Below the pieces are notes generated by a model. That model was not told the origin of the DNA. It did not search any database and saw only the letters and a program-made list of their open reading frames with translations. From Haliclystus octoradiatus (lineage: Eukaryota > Cnidaria > Staurozoa > Stauromedusae > Haliclystidae), in the NCBI GenBank assembly GCA_916610825.1, contig OU744450.1:18034814-18098813 (forward strand): DNA of 64,000 nt, in the 5' to 3' direction. Below are positions 35,601-47,600 of the stretch, in pieces. The first letter of the stretch is position 1. Each line of letters starts with the position of its first letter. A program made the position numbers and the translations under genes.

Positions 35601-38600
35601 TATTAGTCATACTTCTTATTGGACCACTCCGCGTATCAGCCTCTTCGTGGGTACAGGATGATAGGTTATCTACAGACGTTGGATTTTTAACTAAAACATT
35701 CTGGCCTTTAGTAGTTATCACCTGCTTGGTGGTTTACAATTTCATCATTTCATCCGCAAGATAAGAAAAAGCTCAGTTTTATTATCATCAAATCTGAGAA
35801 ACTCATGCCAATTTCGAGAAATTTTATTTTGGGCCTCAATGCGTCTACGGACACCCCCTTGCTTTTTTTCCTAGCAAATGATTTTATGCTATTTTCAAAT
35901 AACAATCCCATGTGACATCAACCCTTTCATCGTCTGCTAACAAAGCAGAAAAACATAACAATGCTGCCCATGAGAAAGACATATTTTCTTTGAATGACCA
36001 ATTTTGGATAATTTCTTGCACTTAGTCAAGCAATCTGAAAAATAATAAAACGTGTATGTATTAGTACATATATCGCATAAATAAAAAGTACAAATAAAAT
36101 ATAATATTAACATTACCTTAACATTACACCCTGTGAAAACAGTTAGTTCGTGAGCATTAAGTGGCCTATTTTTCATGAACTGTTTATAAGGTGTTCATTT
36201 TCCAAAAAAAATCCCCACCAAAGCGTAAGAACTCCATGGATTAATTATATTCCATTCTGTGTCATAAATATATGACTTTTCCCATAACTTAATGAGTAAT
36301 CGTTTACAAAGTTCAAACTGTAGCTGTACGTTTGTTTATTAGAAAATTTAGAAAAGCGACGGTTTCACAATGGCAACATTTTTATTAAGAGGAGGCCAGC
36401 GTTGCTCAGCGAATGAAAAGGCTTTATTGGAAAGCTCAACTAGAGGGTGTCTGATCCATCATGGCGTTATTGCTTTTGGAAACTCGCGATAAACATGAGA
36501 TTTTATTCAATTTTACAAGGCTCCTGTGATGGACATGGCAAGTTATTTAAGTGACCCTATATCCAAATATTATGAAACTGATATGACTATGTTCTCTGAG
36601 AAGTTTGATACTTTCATCATCAAAATCACAATTGATCAATCCCGATAACCTTGCAGCCGGACTAGTTGGAATTTTGGCACGTTGAAATTGGATGCAAGTT
36701 TTGGCCCAGTTTCCAACATCCTTTTGTAATCGAGGCCAGATAAATCGTTGTGAAAAATTTGTTATGGAGCTGATCAAAAATTGCCTTTCGTTTGGAAACA
36801 GGAACCAGTGTGCCTTGCTGAGGGGTAATGTTATCACAAAGTAATGCCATGGACGATCCTGGAAGAGGCACTGGAACAAGATGAAGACAGGACTTGATTG
36901 CAGATGCTAGGGAGTCTTTTTCAGCAACTTGAGCTTCTGCCAGATCAAAAAGGTTGACATAAGATGTTGTTGCGGGAACAGATTGAATGGAGATTCAGGA
37001 TAAAGCGTCGGCCACCATGTTGTAAATTCTGAAATGAAAGCAAAATTTCTGATATGTCTATCTGTTGGATGATTTGTTTTGTTAAGGAGGGAAACATCAG
37101 AGGCTTATGAGCAGTAAAAACATCAAACGGACCCCCTTACACGAAATAGCGGAAATGTTTGACTGCCAGATAAACAGGTAGAAGTTCTCGATCAAAAGCA
37201 CTGTAACGAGACTCTTGAGGGCGGAGCTTGCGTGAAAAGAAACAGAGGGGCCGCCTTTGCTATTGTATGTATTGCTCCAGGACTGCACTAACAGCGACAT
37301 CAGATGCATCAGTAGTGATACTGGTTGGGGTGTTAGCTAGACGTGGAGCGAAACGGTGAAGCGAATGTAGGAGAACCCGTTGTAGAAATGATTGTTTGAC
37401 CTGATGATGAATACCATTTTCCATCTAGCAGGGACGGGTAATGGGAGAGAAATCCTGAAGTAATTGATTAAATGGAGAAGTTGCAGCTATAGCATGATGA
37501 AGTACTGACATTTGGAAGTTGAGCTGGAATACGATAATATTGTGAAGCGTTGGTGAATTGATTGTTCTTCAAATCGACTAAGAGTTCATGATGACGGAGG
37601 GAGTCAGCATCAATGACCTGGTGCTGTATCTCTGCAACAATGAGTGACTAAGGTAGACGAAGTTGCAAGGTAATGGACTGTGTGCCAAATGTTCGTATTG
37701 GACCACCATTTGCAGCTTTGAAAGTTTCCTGCGCATGACAAATAGTACGGATGAGAACACTAGCTGGATACACACTGACTTCAGCAGCAGTATCAATTGA
37801 AAATTTGATGCCAGTGGCAGTGCCACAGAATACTGAGCCAGACACAGTAGTCTTCATTAACGGCTGGCTTGGTCATTCCCCGACCAGGTACAAGGGCTGT
37901 CACACCGATTAGCTCGTTGACCAAAACGGGCATGATACCAGCAAAGACCATCAGTAACAGGAGAAGATGTATGTGATGACTGTTCTAGAGCTTGAACTTC
38001 TCTTCGTAATGCTGCTATTTCAGCTGCTAGGTCGACCGGTTCGTTGCGGACCGGAAATGATTCAGAAACCGCTGACACTTGTCCAGAAGGGACTTCGGGC
38101 CCTGGATGTATTCTAGGATCGTCCATAATTTCATCAGCCAACGTTACTTGTTCGCTCAAAGGAAGAGATTTGCAAGTAGCTAGGACAACACGAACTTTAA
38201 ACGACGAAGATGAAGTTTTTTATTAAGAGGATCAGTTTTTTAATCGTGTTAATTAAGTAATTGCTGAAAACGGGGATTCAATTGCGATGGTGTTAATGCA
38301 GCAACGACGTAATTATGTTTGGTTGTATCGACACTTGTGACATTTGGTAACAAAATTGGCTTCGACTTGCATAAACCATAGAACAGGATTGTTTGGCCTG
38401 AAAGCAGGCAAGTTGTGAGCAATAGCGTGAATATACGATATTGGTTGATCAACAATTGAATCAGACAGTGGAACAAGAGTGACGCTATTTGTTGTTGATG
38501 TTGAAGGAGCCGACATGTTGAAAGCTAAAATTATTATGTGATTTGTGTGCTCTTGCGGGGTCACCAATGTAGCAGTGTGTAGGACAGCGAAGAGATACTC

Positions 38601-41600
38601 AAATAGTACTGGTTCTTTTGCTCTGTAAAGTTTGAATGATATATTTCCATCTCGTTATCTTGTTAATTATGTATTTTGCAATACATATTTATTTTGCTAA
38701 TTACTTGCCCGATGATCGCCGTATGCACAAGTCTACATTAAACATTACAAATGCAGGACGTAGGACGGTTGGCTTGTGATGCGCTGAAAAAGTGCTATTA
38801 TACCCAAGCGGGTATCTCAGGATCGATCTTTTCAATATTTCGTGATTGATGTCATTTCACTTGCAAAAACATTATAAAAATATAGAACTGTTTAAAAGAA
38901 TTTTTTAGACAGCTACCTGCAGCATACCTGCAACAGCGGATTCAAGAAAATTGATACAAATTTGGGGAGTTTTGGTCGCAGCGTCTACTTCAGTGTTCAC
39001 TATGTTGATCCAAAATTTTACATAAAGGGAGTTGAAACGTACCGTTTTTGAAGGCGATGAACTTCGACTATTGTTTTATTACTGTCTACTTTATAGTGAT
39101 GCTCGAGCACAAACAATCGCTATTCCAAGTAAAGTCTCCAGGGAAACCATATAAATGCAGTACATAAACGGGAATAAATAAAGGCATACCACAGATATGG
39201 TCTCCCGAAACCAACCTACACAATTTTTGCAGTCAGCGTGGTCACTATCATCTTAAACTTTTCATTTTTACATGAGAGTAAGGGGCGTATAGATGCAGAA
39301 AGAGACAGATATTAAGGATTTGTTAAAGGTACTTTTCTATTATATCTATATCGATAAAGATTTGATCATTTTCTCTATAATTGAGTCTTGAAATAACTTA
39401 TTAAGGTATTTACCATGACATTTATTGCAAGCTATTACATATATTACTTTCGAATACAATTTCTATGAATGCAACAGCGCTTGTCCAATATCTTTGTCCC
39501 ATACATTTAATATATAAGATAATATGTCTTGTTCTTTATCCACAATATCTAAAATTGAATATTTTTTATTGTATTATTAATTTTGTTCTTACGCTACATC
39601 TTATTTTGTTAATTGTAATTTAATTGTAATTGAGTCGAAGGAGTATTATCTGCACTTCAGCCACCGACCACACCAACCGCGCCATGGCATGTGGAATTAT
39701 CCAAATCAAAATGTACACTACTAAAAGTATAAAGTGTTTGTAGTGAAGTGTTTTTTATCCAGAATGTAATAGCTTTGTTAACAGTAAAACTTCTGCTTGT
39801 AATAACGAATATACCTTGTCATATAAATCACTGTAAATCAAACGTATAAAAAGCTTTGTGATGTTAAAGCAGCATTGAAATACGCCTTTTTACATTGAAA
39901 CTGCTTCTTCAAAGGCTGCACAGATGAGCATGCTATGATTTTCGCTGAAACAAGGCTCGTGACTTCCTAATTTCTAGTGAGGTTGTTCAAGAGATTGTTC
40001 CTCCACTCATTTTCTCTGACGATGTCCCCGCGTTGATGAATCGCTACATCCCATCAATGGACCATCTTGCGCTGAGTAAAGAACTTTAGTAGCATATCAT
40101 AAACTGTATACTGATCAGAAAATAATTTTGTTGGCTTACTAGACTGCTAGTTGAGTTGGTTAATTGTGTTAACAACATTCTCTTTGTTGTTATTACTTGT
40201 AAATAAATAAAGCATAAACACTGAGACAAACACAACCAAATAAAGTAATTCTCTTATATATTTCTTTTGATATTCCTTCTTCTTTTATTTAGTAATGAAA
40301 TTGTTCTTTAATGTTTGAGTTTATTAAATTTACTATTCTTGACTTACTAATCTTGACAAGCATCTGTTAAAGGTGCGATTCCATACTGTATTTCTTTAAT
40401 CGATGCATCATTGTCATCTAATAGGTGCTTGTATTCTTCAATTAGCTTCTCAATACCCTGATATTGTCTTCTAGCTTATGCCTGCAGATTTCAACGTATA
40501 TTCTTCTACGTGTTCACTTTAAGAAAGGCTGTGAGACATCATAATGATTCTTTCTAGCACATTTTTCTTTCTAACCAAGCCTCTTCTAAGGGAATCAGGT
40601 TCCATTTCAAACAGCTTTAAATTGCTAACCCTTGTATAGTACTGCGCTGGTCAGTCTTTTGGACTAGATTACTGTGGCAAATAAATACTCTGTGATACCA
40701 GGTACTTGGGCATTAAACAAAGCAATCTCTTTTTATAAAATTCCTTCTTTTATGTGTTACCTTGTCTAAAAGATTTGCATCTTCGTAAATTGCCAATCTA
40801 AATCTTTATACTGCATTTCTATAATCATACCACATTTTTGACATCTTTTAATAGCCTCATATCCGCTATTTTGATATATCTAATTGAGGGTTGAACATAA
40901 AGGCTAATTATTTTACAACAAAACTTCAAAAACTGAGTTTCCAAGGCGAAGCGGGTACACCCGCAATCTCGTTTTCGGTCAACCTCTTCTCATGGTACCT
41001 GTGACCGCAATGTCAAGGATCAAAGCTCAGTTATGTTTGTTACTCTATATTTCTCAAAGTAAATATGGCTCAGTGGTCTAAAGGTATGATTCTCGCTTTG
41101 GGTGCGAGAGGCTCCGGGTTCGATTCCCGGCTGAGCCCCACTTTTTGATGTTAAGCATCATAACCCTGTTCAAAGTTGCCAATAAGATATTCTGTTTGAC
41201 AAGATTTACAGGATAGAAATGCATAGTTGTTGGATCAAGTTCAGATTCTGTGAGTGCCAGTGGTTGCAATTCCATCCTCATTGTCCCATTAATCTCTGTA
41301 GATGACATCTGAGTTTCTTCTTGGTTGTCAGTAAATGTGCTTATGACATTTTACTGAGGTAGGTCATTTCCCATATTTCATCTCTTTAAAGTCTTCTTCG
41401 TTATCAGTCAACTCACGATTGCTAGCCTTGTCTTCTGAATCATCACTGTTAGGTGTTTCTTTATAGTCCATCTGAACCTTTGCTCAGTGGATGAAATACC
41501 TTGCAGCCATAAAACTCTTCACAATACCCTACAAATGAGCATAACGCAGACTTTGATGACAATTTCTTCCTTTCATCTGTTAGAGTATGGACCAGACAAT

Positions 41601-44600
41601 CATTTCCAAACACTCTTAGATCAGGTTTGGAACCAGAAAAGACTTTGAATGGAGTCCTTCCATCTAATATGTGCTCGGTCAGCAATTCCATTATGCTGAG
41701 GTGTTTTCTTAGAAGTTTCTCAGTAAAACATTTCAGCCGACAACCGAGTTCGATCCACTGTATTCGGCAATGCGTTGGTGAAGGTGCCGGCATGTGAAAC
41801 CGACATAACTCGCATCACACGAGTCACACTTGAATAATGAATTCATATACAACACATTGACGAGACAGTATAATCGGTCTCGGCTCACAGACTCTAAGTT
41901 CATCAATTAAACTGTTGACAGACTTTAACACTCAGAGTTCCTAATTGTTTACGTAACGAGTTAGCAGATATCTGGTCTTTATATGGCAATACAATATTAA
42001 TTGCCACCTTCTTTTTAGATTAGAACTAAAAGCAATTGGACACCTGGTCATTGGGTAAAGTAATGTTACTCAAAATAGAAACATGACAACGCACAGTTAG
42101 AGAGGGTAGATGAGCAAGCATCCAACATTGCAAAAGTAACTCAATCTACCGGGCAATCTACAGCAGAGGAAATATGGCTTGTTGCCAATAATTTAGCAAC
42201 AAATAATAAATGGTGTGTCGATTCCGGTGCTTCTAGATAGATATATGTTATTCTATGTACCTATATATCAAGATGCCTTAAAAGTCCTATCTTTGTGACT
42301 GATATCCATGCTGTAGGCCTACAGTATGTATATTCATTTGGTGGAGGCACTGTGCATGTACATTTTCTTTTTTAAATCCAAGAAAATGACAATATGATGT
42401 CTTTTGGAGCGATTTGCAAAAATGGTATGTAAAAAATTGAGAACAGAATTTGTTGTTTCAAAAGACTTCCTGAAGCTTATTGAAATGTTGTTAAAAAATT
42501 TATTTCGATATATAGAGCTGATTGTATACAATACGTTCAAAATTTTTAGAAAGACTTGATAATAAAGAAATTGGTCTATGATTTGATAGAGTTTGATTAT
42601 CGCCTGCTTTAAAAATTGGTAACACCTTTGCTATTTTGTAACTGTCAGGTATGAAGCCTGTTTTAAGAGATAAGTTGATAAGATAAGTCAAAGGTGATAT
42701 TATTTCTGGGTAAACATATTTCAAACATTTATTAGAAACCAAATCAAATGAAAAATTACTTTTATTTTTTAACTTATTGATAACCTTTGTCACTGCGACT
42801 TGGGAAACAATTTTACAAGTTAAAAGAAACGTTTGGATTTTGAGGTAGATACTGTTTGAAATTGTTGTTGATTGAAAAATTTGGGGCAGGTTGAGGTCCA
42901 ACATTGATGAAAAAGTGGTTAAATCTCTCAGCAATGTCTTGTATCTATTTTTCTTTTTATTCCTACCAAGGAGATTATTTGTTGCTTGCCACAGTAATTT
43001 AATGTTGTTTTTGTAATTTTTGTAAAAATGATGCCAGTGCAATACCTTATGTTTACGTACAGCTTTAAGGTAGACTTTTGAGTATTGATCATATTATATT
43101 TTTGTTTTATATTTTTTGAAGCTACCCATTTATGATGCAATCTCATTTTTCATTTTCTGGAGATTAAAAGTCCATTTGTCATCCATGAGTTTAGTTTTTG
43201 TTTGTTTTTGTTTATCTTATTTTCAATTATTGGACAGTTTCATTGAGACAGCGACAGTCTTCAAATTGATTATGAAATTGAGAAAAAGCTCCTACAGGAT
43301 CATTTGGAAGAAACCAATTACATTGAGCAAGGCGATTTTGTAGAAGCTCTAGGTTTGAATCACACATGTTGCGAAAAGTAGTGGTTGTTTGTGTACAGAT
43401 ATGCAGCATGTTAACATTGAAATATCCTCCAACAAAAACTGTTTGATTTTGACAGGTGTTCAATACTTGGGTTTAAATAGAAATAGAGTTTCAGAAATCA
43501 GAATGTGGGGGATGTAAATGGATATAAATACATATGATTTATTGTCAGCAACTATAATTTCGATTCTTTGTTTATTTGGGAAAGATTTACATTGATTGCA
43601 CAATTCAATGAATTGTACATGACTAAGCCAACTCCCCCACCTCTGGTACTTCGTTCTTTTGAAAAATAATCGTGATTTGGTAAAGTAAGCTCACCACCTT
43701 GCCAAATTTCTTGCATAGCAAGCACCTTGAAATGTGAGCATGTTATGAGATCAGAAACACTGCTATGGTTCTTCAACAAACTTCTCATCTTTTGTGTTGC
43801 AAAGGATATGGGCAAGTTGGGTACATCACTAGTGGTGATATATCCTAGCCTCTTTACTATACGTCACACTGATTAAAAATATTGTCAAGACCAGTAGAAG
43901 TCATACAGTTTCAGTTTGGTATGGTTGATATAAAGATGAAATTAACAAAGGTTTTCAGTACGTATGAAATTGAATTGCAATGTAAGATACAGATAATGAT
44001 ATGAGATTATTAACGAGCAGAATTTATTGTTGAATCTAGTTAATGAAATAATTGATACTATTGAATTATTTATGAGTTTTTGATGATCGATGAGGATGGA
44101 TGTCAGCGTAAATATAGTACTGTACAGTTATTAAGCAATTGAATGGCAAGCTTTGTAATCAAGTACAAGTTCAAAGAAAAATAATGTGAAGGAGTTGTTA
44201 AAGCAACGGTAAACAAGAACATCAGAATTTTTAGAATTAAAAAATAGAACAATAAAACAAAGGCGCTACTCGTCACTATTATCCAGCTTCTCAAGATCTC
44301 CCTCGTTTTGAATTCGGTGAATTACTCCATCTATAGATTTTTAAAATATGTTTAGTTCATGCATCCACGTAGTGGTCGCCTTTCCAGCTTTCACAAATTG
44401 TCTGCAGTGATAAAATAGACTGGTTGCTTCAGGGGAAAGATCTTCAGAAATGAAAATTTTTGAATCCTTCGACATCTTTTTTTTGCATAGACCAGTTTTC
44501 TTGTCCAGATGGCGAACAAGTCTGGCAGTGAAATCTATGACTCGTGCTGTAATTCCCAGTTTGTCATTGATTAAGGAATGGATTTTTTCTCGTACATTGT

Positions 44601-47600
44601 CGTGGTTTGTCTCCTTCATACCCGAAAACTTCAGTTGACACAATCGATCACTTTTCTTTTGTCTCTGCATTGAAGCATCCAAAGTGTCTATCTCAATTGA
44701 TTGTTGTGTTACTAATTCCTGGATTTGTGCTATTTTCCCTTCCTGGTATTCGAGAACAGTTTTCAACTTTCTGTTTTCTTGCTTCAAATCACTGCTTGCA
44801 CTTAATGGGACATCTAATACATCACTCAACCAACTTCAAAGGTTTTTGGAATTCCCTTCAACATTGACATGTACAGTGCCTCCACCAATTGTATATACCC
44901 CGGCATATACATGCTGTACAACATGGTTATCAGTCACAAAGACCTTTGAAGGCATCTTGATAGGTACATAGAATAACATATATCTATCTAGAAGCACCGG
45001 AATCGACACACCATTTATTAGTTGTTGCTAAATTATTGGCAACAAGTCAAATTTCCTCTGCTGTAGATTTCCCGATAGATTGAGTTACTTTTGCAATGTT
45101 GGATGCTTGCTCATCTACCCTCTCTAACTGTGCGTTGCCATGTTTCTATTTTGAGTAACATTACTTTACCCAATGACCAGGTGTCTCACAAAAATGACAG
45201 TTACCTTTCCTTTAAAGACCTTTCTCTTTTTTGTAACGGTATTTATTCTTACTGATCATTGCATTCTCACTAATGTTGCTAGCATTTTAAATTGCATGTT
45301 TATCTTTCGCTTTGCGTGCTTCATGCAGTCTGTAAATTTGGCTTGTCGTTATCTAATGTAAGACTTTTCTCTTGAAAATTTTCAGTTTTGGCTGTAAAAT
45401 ACTGCTGTCTATACAGGAGTTTTTCTGAAAGCAATTTCCTTTAAAAAATTGTGGTACGTGAAGTAATCTGTATATCCGCAGAAAGACAAGTTGTAGCAAG
45501 TGCTCTTTCATTCCTTCGTTGGAATTCATTTGTCTTTCCAGCCGCTGCGTCAGCTGGAAATATCTCAGCCCAAGAAACAGTTCCCCATTGATTCTTTCCA
45601 TCAGTAACATCCTCATCTTAAACTTCCACATATTATGTTACTTTTCTTCATTAAATTTGGCAACTTGTAGATCGTCTGATCCACCATTATATCACCACGA
45701 ATATGTTGTCTGTAGTTCACGCTATGATTATTACAAGTACCAAAACAATGACACAGACCCAATAATAATTGTTAAATATTATTGCATCCCATATCAACAC
45801 ATGAAGTACAGCAATACGATGACTTCACCCATAACCATAGACTTACATAGACTGCTGATTCCATTGCCAAACTTCATGGAAAACACATAGCGACCATGGG
45901 CATCCATAATAGCTGGCGCAAAGTACCAAAACAGAGGCTTGAAAACTGCGAAATTTCAAGCCACGTTTTGAGCAACTTTTGTTTCTAATGGAAACAAGAT
46001 TTTTTGATAAAAGAGTTATTTATGACTACCAATTCCAAGTTGCCTCATACATGAGCTAAAATATCTATTTTTTAATCGTATTTGAAGGTAAAAAGTTTTG
46101 TTTTTTTTTATTAGTGAGCCATGTTGCTGTAATATTAATTTCATCTGTTGCCAACAGCATATGTATATAAAGGCAGACAATTTGCTACAAATGTATTGTA
46201 TGTTGAATAACAAAACAAAGGTTGTGTTACATTAAAAATTGCCGTTCTACATTTTCCATTTTATCAATTATTCAACAAATAATTAGTCTTAAATATACGT
46301 AGACAAAGAACGAACGATATTCAAAGTTTATGATAACCAAATTTATTTTTGTTGTAATCGTGTTCTATACATTATATAGATTCACAATTTAAATTTTTGT
46401 GGGTATATTCGAAACTTTGATAAGCAAAAATATATAATGATTCTGGAAGTGTCTATTTTGTTGTGTTAGTCCTACTTTTTTAACGAAGTGAAGAAGAAGA
46501 TTTATAACACGCAAAACCAATACAACAAGGTTGCTACAACTTGTCAAGGCCTGTTTTTTGTTTTCTTTTTGTGTTAAACTGATCAGAAAAATGACTCTAT
46601 TAGATAAATGAAGATGTGGATTATTTAATAAAGAAAGTTGCGAATAAATAAAGAAAGATGGCGAAAGTTTTCATCCAGATGTATTAAGTGTTGGTTTAAA
46701 ATGACTTCCTTTCCGTGAAATAGTTCACAGTAAGGAATTTCTCTTGATCGCCTTACGGAAAATGAATTTGACATTATCAAATCAATTTTTGTTACTATCG
46801 TGGCTGTGTCAGCTTATTGGTTATTGGTTATGGGCTTGTTCACTCTTCCAATATGAATCCAGTTACTCCGCATTTTTACGTATGTCGTGTGCTGCTTTTA
46901 AAAGTTGATAAGACTGATTATATTAAAAACTCAAATTTATTCGATTCTATTCAGAAGTATCCTGTATTTGATTCCACAGTGCGTTGAATATTTTCAGGCG
47001 AGGCGGGTACACTCGCGATCTCGTTTTCGGTCAACTTATTCTCGTGGTACCTGTGACCACAATGTCAAGGATCAAAGCTCAGTTAAGTCTGTTACTCTAT
47101 ATATCTCAAAGTAAATATGGCTCAGTGGTCTAAAGGTATGATTCTCGCTTTGGGTGCGAGAGGCTCCGGGTTCGATTCCCGGCTGAGCCCCACTTTTTGA
47201 TGATAAGGAAGACGTTTGTGCCATAAAAATCATTACTGTAAAATATAAGCATCTTCGTTGTTGAGAGCATCCATTGGATTTTGCATTCATAACAATGTTT
47301 AAAGCTGCCAATAAGCTGTTCTATTACAGAATTAATTCTATTATAGGTGACTCTTAAGTCCTAATTCATTCCTCCTGGAATGCAAACGATTCTTGCAAAT
47401 AATTCAGTAGCTTAATCCCTGATTGCTTAGAATTTCTCTATGTGGGACGGTAACAGGGCGTGGTGAATAATATGATCGTAGTACTTTATCCTGATCATGT
47501 TAAGGGTACTGGTGTATTAATTGATTGTTAATCTAATCAGTATGTTTTTAATATTTCAGAGAAGAGGCAACAAATACCGATGAAGATCAAAGGCTCACCC

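Larger units (their letters stand above)
26917..47559 (+). other. 20.6-kb last intron of TMEM223, filled with mobile elements
   Basis: The donor CAG|GTACAA follows codon phase 1 and the acceptor TTTCAG|AG restores the frame. 26917-27869 has no recognised element except short AT repeats and an unidentified 74-residue minus-strand ORF (27522-27298, ATG start). The rest is retroelement debris and tRNA genes listed separately. The other introns are 162, 319, 1902 and 371 bp, so the expansion is confined to this one. Confidence 0.85.
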
